64,000 nt of DNA from Pseudeuparius sepicola (Eukaryota > Arthropoda > Insecta > Coleoptera > Anthribidae), in contig OY987306.1 in the NCBI GenBank assembly GCA_963920635.1, forward strand, positions 33,857,453 through 33,921,452. The letters run 5' to 3'. Each line of letters begins with the position of its first letter. Position 1 is the stretch's first letter. A program made the position numbers and the translations under genes. Positions 8,660-20,699 of the stretch are shown piece after piece. The notes under the pieces are model-generated. The model saw only the letters and a program-made list of their open reading frames with translations, did not search any database and was not told the DNA's origin.

Positions 8660-11600
8660 TTAATATCTAAACTTCTTAAACAGTGGGTGCTTATTTAGGT
8701 TCGAATTCTTCTTGAATTCATAATAAACTGCATCATCGGCGCCGGACATGGATCCCATGTTGCCGATTCTCCTGTTGCCCGCAGTCCCCGGTCTCTGACC
8801 GCCCTCGCCGGGGACTTTTTCGTCTTCGCAATCAATGTCGCTGGCGGCCAAAACCTACAGAAATCGCGATGTTTTCAGTTGGCGATATGACCTAAATTTT
8901 CCGCGCACAGTTGGCAACGTGGCCTAATATGTTTAGGTCACGTTGGCAACATTGCCTAATATTTTTAGGTCTCGTTAGCAACATGGCCTAACATTTTACC
9001 ACACGTTGGCAACACGACCTAATTTGTTTGTACTAACCTGCTGCAACAGCTGCCCTTGTTCCTCCCTCGACTCATAGAACAAATCTTTGTCTTCGTCCAT
9101 GCCGGCAAGCTTGGTAATAACTTTGTAACTGTAGCCCTGATTGACCAAGAACCGTTGCCTTTTTCTCGAGTAATTCATTTCCATGGTATCTTGGGATACT
9201 AGCGTGTAGAAAAATGCGTTATATTCCTCTGCGATGGCTCCCTTCTTGGCCCTCAAAATTCTCCCGAGTCGTTGGGCCTCTTGTCTCCTAGAGCCGCCGT
9301 GTGAAGATATCTGGATCAGTACATTCGCTTCCGGTAGATCAAACGAAGTGTCCGCGACTTTGCTCACGAAAATTGTATTCACTTTCGGGTTAAATTTGAA
9401 ATTCTGCAAGATCTGAATCCTTTCCGCTTGCGTGGTAGGGCCGTAAATGTACGGTTTGTTCATTTTGATTGCGTAGTGTTTAAGTGCAAAAACATTATCG
9501 GAAAAAACTATAGTTTTATCGCCCCTTCTTTCGTGGTAGCGTATCAAATATTGAGTCGCTCTAAATTTGTTCGGGTTCATAACATATAACAACAATCTTT
9601 TGCTAGTTTTACAAAGTAAATATTCCCTGTAAAATTCTGGCGTCATAGGACACCACACCTCGGCACATTGCACTCTTGCAATAAATCCTAAAATAAAATC
9701 AAAATAATTGCTCAAATCTTACAGAAAAAAAAAACCTCTTTTCTGAAGTTCAAGCCAATTCGCTTCGTACAATTTTGGACCAATCAAAAAATTTAAGTCT
9801 GCAATCTTATCATCTTCTCTCAGTAACGTGGCCGTTAACCCTAACTTGCAGTGTGACTGTACGATTGTTAACACCCTTCTGAACATTTTTGCCGGTATCG
9901 TGTGTACCTAAGACAAGTGGCAACCGTGACCTAACTTTCTTACATTTTAGGCCATGTTGCCAACTGTCGGCAACAGGACCTAATTTTATTATTTTTTACC
10001 TCGTCAAGCACCATTATGCCCCACTCTTGTTCCTGCAACCATTTCATGGTTTGCTCAGCCTCCCAGGATCTCCTCTGAGTGTGCGTGATCATGGAATATG
10101 TTGTAACTAACACACTGCAACCCTTAAAAGTTAAAATTATTAAGATTGAAAAAAAACTTTGTTTTTTTTTACCATTGGCTTATCTTTGGCTTCCGAAGTG
10201 AACCTACAAATCATGCTATCGTCGGCTGTTGACCACATTTTGAACTGTTGCTTCCATTGTTCTACAGATACACCGGAATTACAAAGTACTAGTGCCCGTT
10301 TCCTAACCTAAAAACACACTTTTTTTTATAATCGTAACAAACTTTCACAGAAAAATCTTACTGTACAACAAGCAGTGACGCCAACCAAAGATTTGCCGGC
10401 CCCGCACGGCAAAACTATAACCCCCGATCTCGCTCTACCATTGCCGAACATTTTTCTAAGACTCTTTTCTTGGTAGGGTCTTAGAACGGCCGAGGGACGC
10501 AAATCTACGTTTATGTCGGGGTTAACAGTGTCGTTTCTACAAGAAAATTGCTGTGTCAATCACGCTAGCAACAAAAACTAATTTTTCAAGCCGGCAATAT
10601 GACCTAAGGTCTTGTTGCCAAATTAATGACAAGCGGGCCTAATTTCTTGCTAGTCGGCAATATGCCAATCAATAAAATGGCAATAAGATCTAATATTTTA
10701 TGTTTTATTTACCTGAAATCATACTCGGCTAGCAGTGGATATTCCAGTTCGATGCATCTTTTTTGTATAACTTCGATCTTCTCTTGGTTAACCTCAAACG
10801 ATACGGTTTCCAACGAGGTTTCCTCTTCTTCCTCTTCGTTGTCCATTTTTTCGTAAAAATTTGTTATATCGTCCGGTACCACGGCTGCGGTGGCTTCGGT
10901 AGGTTGTTCGGAGGAAGTGCCCGGTTTTGGGCCAAATGACGGTATATTTTTCTTGTCTTGTACCTAAAATAGAGGACATAGTCACGGTGTTTTATTTGAA
11001 CAGGCAAAAAACGGAGTGTATTTTCTTTTTAGGTCATGTTGTCAATAATTGTGGCAACTGTGACCTAATTTTTAGGTCATGTTGCCAACCATGGCCGATA
11101 CTGAAGAAAAATGGATGTATTCTTTACTTACATTTTCAATAAACTCTTCACTTTCATTTTCGACGTTTCTTCTAAGCCTACACTCTTGTATAACAGGATC
11201 TTTCAATAATTTCTGCAAAACTTCCGGGTGTGGACTTTCAACAAAGTACTTATTGTGCTTCAATACTAGTTTAACCTTTCCGTAGGACAGCGTGCAGAGT
11301 TTGATAAACTCCACTATCCCCTCGGGTATAGTAGTCTTGCTCAATCTTTTCAAATACTCTATAATGTCGTTGGTTTGCAATCCTACACTGACCGCGGCGT
11401 ACAAAGAATACGCCGTCAATTTATATTCGTGTATATGCTCGGGACGGCAGACGGGTTCGGAAATCGCGATCAGAAAATCGTGGGCGTGCTTGTAGACCGG
11501 CGAGAAGGACTCGAGGAATATGTGACCGTTCGGGGCCACCCAGAGCGGCCGGGAGGAGTTGTCCGGTTTGAGTTGCATCTGCGAGCGGTAATCCTTGGCG

Positions 11601-11788
11601 CCGAACTCGTCTTCCTGGGTGCCTTGGTCGGTCTTCTCGGCGTCTCGGGCGGCGGCGCCGGGAATGGCGGAGCCTTCGGTTTCGGGACCATCGTCGTCTT
11701 CCGGTATCCACGTGTCCTCTTCGTCCTTTTTGCGTTTCTTCGAGGCCCTGCCCTCGGATTTTGCGTTGTACCGCTTCGGGGGGCCCAT
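8660..11788 (-). CDS. hay: XPB/ERCC3 helicase of TFIIH (haywire), eight exons
   Basis: Exons on the reverse strand are 11788-11132, 10963-10713, 10536-10362, 10307-10173, 10122-10000, 9907-9736, 9687-9038 and 8854-8660. Phases agree at every GT-AG junction, giving 785 residues (human XPB has 782). This is a 3'-to-5' superfamily 2 ATPase/translocase of TFIIH, used in promoter opening and nucleotide excision repair. Visible are a basic-acidic N-terminus (KKRKKDEED), Walker A LPCGAGKS (Lys351), the DEVH box (446-449, split by intron 5), the XPB RED motif (LLRED, 477-479), motif VI ([19 protein letters not shown]) and the C-terminal signature [14 protein letters not shown]. It looks complete. CTF8 follows on the same strand. 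It converges with Pep. Confidence 0.97.
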
Positions 11789-12276
11789 TTCGAGGCGTTA
11801 ACGCAGAGAGTACCAGAGGAAATTCATCGGGTAAAACCTCAAGTTTTATTAACCACTTCAGGGTGTATTTACCGAATTTAAGAATATTTTTTCACTTGCT
11901 TTTATAAAGCAGTTTCCACAGCACTTGTCACTTCCTCCTGACAGGTTACCGCATGTTTACAAAACACAAAACAACACGAAAATGGCGCAAGAAATTTCGC
12001 TTTGCATTTTTGTTGCAAAAAACTTAAAATAACTGTCAAAAAATAACATTTATACTTACGTTTTGATTAAAATCATTATAACCAAGTGATTTATTCAAAA
12101 ATATTACAAGAATCAACACAAGATGGACAAGAATTCCAAAAAAACTCTTCTATTTATGCAACCAAACATACGAGCCAACCACAAAACTCAAAACAATAAA
12201 AATCAAGATAGTTGTGAAGTTAGCCTCGTAAAATTTAGGTGTATAGTTGGTTGCTTGATAAAAGTGTTGCTAAGAG
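11789..12276. promoter_or_regulatory. Upstream region of XPB
   Basis: AT-rich DNA containing the XPB 5' leader and promoter on the reverse strand. No TATA box or reading frame stands out. The 7-bp duplication CTAAGAG at 12270-12276 begins the next element. Confidence 0.35.
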
Positions 12277-12681
12277 CAGAGCATATAAAACAATCGGCAA
12301 TCATAGTCCCCATGACGGGAACATTCTGCGCACCTGTTCGCGCAGCCACCATTTGGGAATAGATTCTGTAAAATAGATGCAGTGTCGGGGCGATTGAATA
12401 GTTCTTGGGCTCAATTAGAGGTATTACAGTGCCGTGGAGTGTGCTTTTTTTGGTAAATTGTGCTTTGTGCTGCTATCTTTAATTAAAGAATCCTACGAAG
12501 AAGTAAAAGCTGCTTGTGCTTACCACACACTATATACTTAACTAATACCTACTCTGTTTTTCGGAATTGATTTTCCCGAATACACCTCTGACTTCTATTC
12601 CCTCAATATGGCTCAAGGTCATTGAATTTGCGGGTGATTTCTCAAGAGTATGTCATACTGCTGGTTGTTTTAAATGCTCTG
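12277..12681 (+). mobile_element. 405-bp MITE with 7-bp duplications (copy 1)
   Basis: Inverted ends begin CAGAGCATATAAAACAA and extend about 25 bp. The flanks are CTAAGAG at 12270-12276 and 12682-12688. The interior matches the inverted copy at 20263-20667, which is also exactly 405 bp. There is no coding capacity. The 7-bp duplication does not by itself fix a superfamily. Confidence 0.8.
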
Positions 12682-12746
12682 CTAAGAGTCTTCAGCAGAG
12701 CAGAAGAAGAGGCGAAGTTTGAAAACCAAAAAAATGCTAAAATAGA

Positions 12747-13549
12747 AACCAGAGATATGGAGGTAAGGAGAATAGGGTCAAGCTGTGTTAAATTCGTAAT
12801 CAGTAATCACCTGGGACGCCATTTTCTAAGTTAAGCTACAGGGGATAGTTAATATTTCTTTAGTAGGGTCACTTATAAAATAAATGTAAATAAAATAAAC
12901 TTGTAGATAAACGCATAAACATTGACGTTAATGGAGCACTGCAAAATTGAGTTGAAGTGTGAAATGTTATATTATCAACGTTCATCTCTGACGTCAAACA
13001 GTTTCAAACCTTCAAGACACTGCAATAACAATACAAATAATATAATATAAATCCTAAAAGTAAAAAAAATATTGTGTCATTGTGAGAATTTGGAATATTT
13101 TGGTCAACCTCAAAACATTTCGGTTACTTATAATTAACGTTAAGCGTATATGTACGCTTACGAAAATGTTACAATATAGCATACTTGGGCATACCTAATA
13201 TGTTATGTTGATATTAATTGCCTTGTATATTTATAATACCTTTCAACTTCTTAAATGTGAAGTCCTTTCTGTACTTTTCTTACCTGTAGTTATGAATGGA
13301 AATTTTCTAATATTTTTACAGTCCTTCATCGCACAACATGCCATATAACTAATAAACTATCACTTAACAAAAAACACTCAAATCTTGAAAATATTACACA
13401 AAAATGCCATAACCACCGTAAACAAGGAGAACGATAGGAATCTTTTGACGTTAGTACTCGAAAATGGCGGACCCATAGAGTCAGGCAAAATTAGGTTGCG
13501 TACTGGTCTAAGCACCTTCTCCTAACCCCTAACCTCCATATCTCTGGTT
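12747..13549 (+). mobile_element. Candidate MITE of about 800 bp with long imperfect inverted ends
   Basis: The left end AACCAGAGATATGGAGGTAA is mirrored at 13530-13549 (CCTCCATATCTCTGGTT), and the inverted similarity continues about 80 bp inward with gaps (CGCCATTTTCTAAG against CGCCATTTTCGAG). I could not define a target duplication. The interior has no recognisable gene. Confidence 0.5.
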
Positions 13550-13599
13550 CTGGTTTATAAAAGCCACAAACGTTTCTTGCATGTAAGGAAAAATCGCTA

Positions 13600-15335
13600 T
13601 TTTTATTTTTTTTCCAATCCAAAATTAATAAATTTTCTAGCGAATCCAACAAACGATGTGTTTATCTTTAATATAGCTTCAATATTTATAGTTGAAAATC
13701 TAAAGAGTTGCAAAAAACGATGAGATGATTTTTCTGAGCTTTAAGCTTTAAAGATTTTCCACGAATATTGCTTATATTCATTACCCATATCAGTGTTATA
13801 TTACAAGCATCGTTATAACTTCCCGGTACTTATTTATACCTTCTATTCTGCGAGATTTGAGCCCACAATTTCGGGCTTAACTTCAGCCTCAATTTCTGGA
13901 TTATATCGATGCCTTAATACCCTTTAATGACCCACTTAATAACCGCTATAATAAGCGGGTGTAATAACCGCAATTGAACCGAATTTTTCGACGTTCTACC
14001 GCGTCAGACTACGTCCCCAACGGGGGGGCGTTCGCCCCCACGGTAATCTCATAACCATATCAATCGGACCCTAATCAGGGTCCCGCCCCCCTGGCCCCCA
14101 AATTATAGGGGGTACCGTAATTTCAGGGGGGACGAGAATTGGGGGTCGACCGAGCGTGAATTGTCTGGGCGTTATATTTATTTATCTGCGATGGCATTGC
14201 GTAACATTGTTAGTGTAAATAATCGAGTTGGGTTTTGATTTAATTTGTAACGTCAGTGTTTGGATGCTTGTATTTTGGACCGCGATTCTTTTATATCCCT
14301 CGAATTTTGCCTGCAACTTTCGAAATATTGAAGCTACAGCAAAAAGAGATAGACCGGTGGATTCGCCAGAAAATTTGCTACGGACAAATAATAATAATTA
14401 TGTTCCGAAAAAATTATGTTATGATATTTTGGAACCCTTCAGATTTTCGTCTGTAACTTTGCAAATATTGAAGTTAGGATATTAAAAAGCAATACAGCGT
14501 TGGATTGGCCACAAAATTTTCTATTTACACAAAAAATACTCTTAGGAAATCTTTGTGGTTTAAGAAAAAGTTTTACAACTTTAATAAAGCTAAGAAAAAC
14601 CATGGAATTTTTTGCAATACTTCCGATTTTCGTCTGTAATAATTTTCGAAATATTGAAGCCACAATAAATACTGATAATTGCATTCGCCATGAAATTTAA
14701 TATAGATATGATATATTCACGAAAAATATTTGCATGTCGAGAAAAAAAATCCATGATATTGAAGCTATATTAAAAAGAAATACAGCTTTGGATTGTCCAC
14801 AGAATTTTCTTTCGATACAAAAAATACTCTTGGGAAATCTTCGCGGTTTAAGAAAAAAATGTGCAACTTTAATAAAGCTAAGAAAAATCATGGAATTTTT
14901 TGAAATACTTCAGATTTTTGTCTGTAATTTTCGAAATATTGAAGCTACAATAAATACTTACTACTTACCACGGCAATAGGTTTTTTTATCGCCGTGCTAC
15001 TTACTAATAGTTGCATTCGCCATGAAATTTAATATCGATAGAAGATATATTCACGAAAAATATTTGCACGTCGAGAAAAAAATCCATGATTAAAAAAAAA
15101 AATTTAAGTACCTATCTTATTTTATGCAACTCTTCATATTTTCGACTGTAACTTTTGAAATATTGAAGCTACATTAAAAACCAATACATTGTATGATTCG
15201 CCAGAAAATTTGCTACCGACGTGATAATTATTCATGGAAAACAGTTGCAGTTCAAGAAAAAATCGCACGATTTTAAAAAAGTTTTAATAAATCATTTTAG
15301 TTTTTGCACCCTTTTGGATTTTCTACTGAGACAAT
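13600..15335 (+). repeat. Diverged tandem repeat, TTCGAAATATTGAAGCTAC family
   Basis: The phrase TTTTCGTCTGTAACTTTCGA, then AATATTGAAGCTAC, then GGATTCGCCAGAAAATTTGC, recurs near 14300, 14445, 14630, 14920 and 15140. The reverse orientation occurs at 13625-13720. Units are 140-290 bp and diverged. Further members are at 16660-16800 (reverse) and 34425-34800. A GC-rich palindromic stretch (CCCCAACGGGGGGGCGTTCG) sits at about 14011-14140. Confidence 0.65.
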
Positions 15336-17156
15336 TCTCGTGTGAGGCGCAGCCGAACACGGGAAGTCATGCAAGCACGGAAAAATCTATTTCTGGACGT
15401 GTAATGAACGATATTTTTTATTATACTTCTTTGAAAACGGAAACTTAAAACATTTTATCGGCATATTACAATAAATTTAATTGACAAAAAATAAACAATG
15501 CAGACAATATAGTGTTTGGTATGTATGATGCGTTTCCATGGTTACTCTCAAATTATTTCAAAGGTGCTTTGTTGTAAATTAGTTATTGTCAGATAAGGTG
15601 AATAAAACGTCAAAAATATTACAGAAATGTATCTAAATATTGAAACACTTACGAATTAAAATACAAAATAGGTACATGTTAAATATCAGAGAGCATATAG
15701 AGTTTCTTAAATTTAGTTTACTTTGTTGTATATTTCTATTTTAAAGCCATATATTCGGTATTTTTATTCAGCGCACGGAAAACCCCATCTTTCATTATTG
15801 CTAAAACATATGAAAATAAGGTGTTTTCGAAGTCGAGAAAAAAAGTACCTATCTTATTTTTTACAACTCTTCAGATTTTCATCTGTACCTATAACTTACG
15901 AAATATTAATAGGTTTAACTTATCAAAGAAACAATAGAAAATTTCTTGTTAAGTCTTTGCAATTTAGTCGATGTTCTGACATTACGATTTATGCTGTCGC
16001 TTAAGAAAATATGGCACTTGTAAAGTTTTATACATAGAATAGGTATTTATAATGTAAACATTATTATATTGCCTCTCTCCTTCATTCATAATGTTTGGAC
16101 TGACGACCTGTTTACATAGATCGACAGACTAGGTACAGATTAAAGTTCTTACTTTGTTATGATTAGGCATTTATTGTTTTTTCTTCGAAAAGTGCTTTGT
16201 AATATTAAAAATATAGGGTGTAATATTGACACAGCAGGGCAACTTATTGTACAGCTCATACCTAGCGTTCTACCGCGTTCAACTAAATTTTCGTTTTGTT
16301 TATTCAAATTCCCGTTTAAATCAAGCGATACAGTTTTTTAATTGTCTCCTTGTATACCGCGTAATAATTTTATATCGAGTGTTCTTTGAGGGCGCGCCGC
16401 CAAATAAATCCTTACGTCTTTGGAACCAATAAAATATTAATTTATCGTTTTTAGTTGCCGGCCTGCTCGCCCCGGGGCCTTCTTCGCTTTATTGCTCCTT
16501 AAAAATATTATAATTGGATACAATTTAGTCGAAATAGAACAATGAATTTTTAATTTGGAACGCAAAATGTCAGTGTAGAGGGTGAAACAAAAATTTGATT
16601 TGATTTTTGAAGATTTCCGGTTTTTATTTCACTTTTTTAAACTTACGTTTTTTTTTGCTTGAAGCGTCCAGATTTCCCACGAGTATTTCGTTTAATTTAT
16701 AGCAAATTTTCCGGCGAATCCAACGGTGTATGACTTTTTAACGTAGCTCCGATATTTCAAAAGTTACAGCCAAAAATCCGAAGCGCAAAATAAAACCATC
16801 TCGCATTTCCCTTCTTCGGCATCTCCTCCCAGTCCCGAGCCGCTTGATTTATCGCAGGCACACCTCTTTGTTTAATGAACCTCTCGGTCGACGAAGTATG
16901 GCGCCATCTATGCCATAAAACGCTATTAAACCGGCCGTTCTTTTTTGCTACCGTTTTTTTGATTTAATGTAGTCTTGCATCGGCGCTCTTTCTCAAACAA
17001 AAATCCGCCGCACGACCGCTACGACTTCTTTGCAGATGGTAGAACTAAGAAAAATAACGGCAGTTTTTTCAAAACAATCTTCTAAATAGTTCATAAACGA
17101 TAAAAGTTAGTGCCGCAAAATGGGGACGCTTGGGACACTGCAAGCTGGACCGGCAC
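15336..17156. other. Non-coding region
   Basis: AT-rich DNA with short frames that look random. At 16660-16800 there is one reverse-orientation unit of the AATATTGAAGCTAC repeat family. Nothing else could be recognised. Confidence 0.5.
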
Positions 17157-17990
17157 TATTATATTAAAGACCTGAGCATGACGTCATGTCATATTTCATT
17201 GTTGTTTACGGACAGGGGTGGCGCCACTCGACGAAAAAAAATGGCGACTTATTATAGGTTATAGGGGGGTATTCTGTGGTTATTGGTATGTCAGTTACTG
17301 ACTTTTAAAATGTCCCAAATTTTAAATATCCAGCTTTATTACGATTTGCCTTCCTTTTACGGTAACGAATTGTCTTTGCGTCCAGTATTTAGCAGTTTTA
17401 TCCTATTTACACAGCTTTTATAGGTAGACGGTAGACTTGTTTGTGATAACATGAAATTTCCATGCACATGAAGAAAATGGTTATGCACACTGCACAGGCC
17501 ATTATATGAATTGCAGAAGAATAAACACTATTTTGGAATTATGGGATATCTGATCAAGCAGCTGAAGAAGCGAAAATTCTAGATATTATTTTGGAAGAGT
17601 ATTTTGTACCGTATGCAAGAATGAAAATAGAAAATTTTGTTTATAGCTCCAAAGCCAACCAATAGTCCTCCATATAAAGAAGAAACTGAATAATCTAATG
17701 CGTTTTATGCTTACTTACACTACAAGTAGCCATGGACTTCATTTCAAACCAAAAGGTACCAAATACTCTTGCTTGCTTTTTAGACTCGCTTTTCTTAAGA
17801 AAATGTATGGAAATATGCCATGTGAACTTGTCAAATTAGAGGGACATAACAAACAAATATTTTATTTTATTTTGGATATTAAATTCGTTGTAACAGACAC
17901 ATTTACGTGTTTTATTTTACAAAAGATTCTGCAACAATGGTGTTTTAACATGAAACCACCGTGTAAATTTGTTTCGTCGTGTGGCGCCAG
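17157..17990 (+). repeat. Dispersed repeat of about 0.8 kb, copy 1 (partner near 61690-62400)
   Basis: From ATTAAAGACCTGAGCATGAC to AACCACCGTGTAAATTTG the sequence matches 61696-62395 in the same orientation with small indels. Near its ends GGTGGCGCCACTCGACGAAA (17218) is mirrored by TTTCGTCGTGTGGCGCCAG (17969), so inverted ends are possible. Frames inside are broken and I do not recognise a protein. Confidence 0.6.
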
Positions 17991-18593
17991 TGGCGATCGC
18001 TTGAAACAGCGCTAAGCACAGGTCTTCAACACAGTGTTGGTCCAGCTGCAAGGTTAGTAGTAATTCCTTGGAATACTGGGGAATTTAGGACAAAAATGTC
18101 AAGCCAACTTTGGCTTCGCCTGAACGGCGATCAAATTTTATCACAATTTTTTTTTTATGTTTTATGGTAAATAACATTGAAGGAAACTACATAAGAAGAT
18201 GGCTATTTCTAAAATTACTTTTTTCTACAAGCGTGCGGAAAAGTACACTGTTCAGCCAACAGCAATCGCGTGCGGAAAAGTGGCACTTTCCACACTTGTT
18301 AGGAAATAGGTATACTATATTTTAGGTGGTTTTTGACAATCTTCAAATTTGTCAATTGCAATTGCAATTACAATTACAACCCCAAAAAACACCATTGCCA
18401 AGTTTATGGAAATTTCCCTATTTTAGGGAAATTATACCTATCTTAGGGAATTAGGGAAATTTGTATAAATTGTAGGGAAATTTCTCAAGTTAAAGGACAA
18501 GTACAGAAACAACTGATTTTTTTTAGAAAATGGCAACGCTGATAGATCATATTGAAGACGTTTTCTCAAGAATGAAAGGAAATATAGTTATTT
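17991..18593. other. Non-coding region
   Basis: AT-rich DNA containing short A/T-rich direct repeats (TAGGGAAATTT at 18410-18490) and an AATTGCAATTGCAATTACAA run at 18350-18380. No gene was seen. Confidence 0.5.
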
Positions 18594-18674
18594 TTGTACC
18601 AAGCAGGCACTGAAGTTCAACTTTTTGTGACTCATGTGGAATTTAGTTACCGAGTCCTCTGGACGAGGTACAAA

Positions 18675-18675
18675 T

Positions 18676-18759
<84 letters not shown>

Positions 18760-18768
18760 ATATATATA
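18675..18768. repeat. (AT)n microsatellite
   Basis: Alternating AT dinucleotides, slightly broken at the ends. A second tract of about 34 bp lies at 19137-19170 on the far side of the palindrome. Confidence 0.95.
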
Positions 18769-18805
18769 AGGATGTAAGATTAGCGAGTGTAAATGTAATA
18801 ATTAC

Positions 18806-19133
18806 AAGAAAAGGTGATAATGGGCAAACACTCAAAGTTAACAAAAAGAAAAAACTAGTAACCGCATACACGTGTTTCATGCTATTTGGCAATCATCAGT
18901 ACGGTGCAACATTAACCAAATCAAAAGATAGGCATGATTTGGGAAGCAACAAATGAAGTCCAGGCAGGAGCCAACAGCACATTTGCAGCTTCAGTCAGCA
19001 CAAATCATGCCTATCTTTTGATTTGGTTAATGTTGCACCGTACTGATGATTGCCAAATAGCATGAAACACGTGTATGCGGTTACTAGTTTTTTCTTTTTG
19101 TTAACTTTGAGTGTTTGCCCATTATCACCTTTT

Positions 19134-19136
<3 letters not shown>
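18806..19136. repeat. Perfect palindrome: 136-bp arms, 59-bp loop
   Basis: 18806-18941 is the exact reverse complement of 19001-19136; reading both arms base by base I found no mismatch. The loop 18942-19000 is unique here and begins GGAAGCAACAAATGAAGTCC. The arms carry no gene. The lack of mismatches implies recent origin or continuing gene conversion, if it is not an assembly artefact. Confidence 0.9.
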
Positions 19137-19173
<37 letters not shown>

Positions 19174-19563
19174 AAATCGGAAAAAAGTTTTATTAGGCAA
19201 AAAAATAACCATAAGGTATCACCCGTCGATGAACCGTCTGCGCGCGGCGTTGCTTGACTTTGACGATCGCTCTACGTAGGTCAAGTATGACGAGGCCCGG
19301 CGCTTCCCAACAGAAACTCCAAACTGCTGCCTGTTGTGCAGCCTCCATGAAAAGTAGATTGATATATTCAAACCTACTAAAAGATTTATACTGAAAGATT
19401 GCGCTGCTATAGATAACAATTTCGCAATGTGTACGAAAAGTTAAATGGGCCTTTATTGGCCGGGTTTTGAATATTTGGTCACATTTGACGGGCGATGGCT
19501 CCGCGTCTGACGTTTGATGTTTACATCTCGCCAAGGCCTACTTATTGAAAAAATCGTACAATA

Positions 19564-20262
19564 ATGGGTTACTTCAGTGCCGATTAATTATATATATTTT
19601 TTATATTTTTTACGATATATTGGACTGAAATTAATTTTTTGTATGTTTTATTTCGTTTGTTATATTTTTTATCCTAATAAGGTACTTATAAAATATTAAA
19701 CCGAAGTGTTTTTTATATAGGATCTAATAAGAATACTTAATATATTTTTTGTGGCTTGGAAAGTGTATATTTTATTATTTTTTGCTGGTTGCTAGAAGTT
19801 TGGTGTTTTTTTTTTTAATATCAAAAATACATTTTAGATATTATTATGAAACTACAATTTTTTTATTAATTAATAACGATTTCTACGCCTCTGGATTAAA
19901 AAAATCAACCGCATTTTTGTATCGCACAAACAGGAACGCTGCCTCGATTGTCGCAAACCGCTTTAAATTCACGTACCGAGTATATTATAAGGTGGCTATG
20001 CAAATTTGCGAACATCACAGAGCGTTGCAATGCCTATTCCATTAGTGTTGTCCCTTTTGAAGAAGAATCGTGCATAATAGAATGCAAAAATATCCACCCT
20101 GTTCAAACAAAAGGGTGCGAACAGACGAATCGGGTATTTTCTACTACGAACCGGCGTGTTAGATCATTCAGATTTTTAATGTCGGTAGATTAGTTTCAAA
20201 GTCAGTTCGGCAGCTAACTTTAGCCTGTGTTTAAAACCCCCTGAAGTTAGCAATACTTTTGC
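19564..20262. other. Non-coding region
   Basis: T-rich and A-rich intergenic DNA with no convincing frame or element ends up to the duplication CTTTTGC at 20256-20262. Confidence 0.5.
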
Positions 20263-20667
20263 CAGAGCATATAAAACAACCAGCAGTATAACTTACTCTT
20301 GAGAAATCATCCGCAAATTCAATGACCTTGAGCCATATTGGTGGAATAGAAGTCAGAGGTGTAGTCGGGAAAATCAATTCAGAAATACAGAGTACTATTA
20401 GGAAAGTATATAGTGTGTGGTAAGCACAAGCAGCTTTTACTTCTTCCTGGGATTCTTTATTTAAAGATACTAGCAAAAAGCACAATTAACAAAAAAACAC
20501 ACTCCACGCCACTGTAATATATCTCATACAGCCAAAAAAGAACTGCCCAATTGCCCCGATACTGCATCAATTTGACAGAATCTATGCCCACATGGCGGCT
20601 GCGCGAACAGGTGCGCAGAATTTTCCCGGCATGGGGAGTGATACTGCTGGTTGTTTTATATGCTCTG
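20263..20667 (-). mobile_element. 405-bp MITE with 7-bp duplications (copy 2)
   Basis: Inverted ends CAGAGCATATAAAACAACCA, duplications CTTTTGC at 20256-20262 and 20668-20674. It lies in opposite orientation to 12277-12681 and has the same length. Confidence 0.82.
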
Positions 20668-20699
20668 CTTTTGCCATAGTGTCATAGTGTCCAACTTTG

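Larger units (their letters stand above)
6890..11095. repeat. Dispersed short motif TTAGGTCAYGTTGCCAA in introns and intergenic DNA
   Basis: About 20 copies of a 15-20 bp phrase, in both orientations, lie in Pep introns 6 and 7 (6892-7010, 7325-7420), the Pep-CTF8 intergenic DNA (8094-8190) and XPB introns (8880-9025, 9915-9985, 10590-10690, 11030-11095). Three copies near 6892-6958 are tandem at about 23 bp. Variants change AGGTCA to AGGACA or AGGCCA, and GTTGCCAA to ATTGCCAA or GTTGTCAA. No copy was seen in exons or in Pep introns 1-4. Confidence 0.75.
18594..19563 (-). mobile_element. Interrupted copy of a 480-bp repeat, reverse orientation
   Basis: 18594-18672 and 19165-19563 are the reverse complement of the continuous copy at 31629-32105 (GCACTGAAGTTCAACTTTTT end; TATTGAAAAAATCGTACAAT end). 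At the point where the other copy reads AAAAAATATAATATGTACC this copy holds (AT)n, a perfect palindrome and more (AT)n. Confidence 0.65.

Noticed and set aside
6890..11095. Reading the AGGTCA motif as a proven hormone response array
   Set aside because: Half-sites are short, spacing and orientation are irregular, and variants break AGGTCA; kept only as an observation.
11375..11881. A 168-codon forward frame
   Set aside because: Antisense shadow of XPB exon 1.
18594..18956. A 120-codon frame with a Tyr-Ile repeat
   Set aside because: Produced by translating the (AT)n microsatellite and one palindrome arm.
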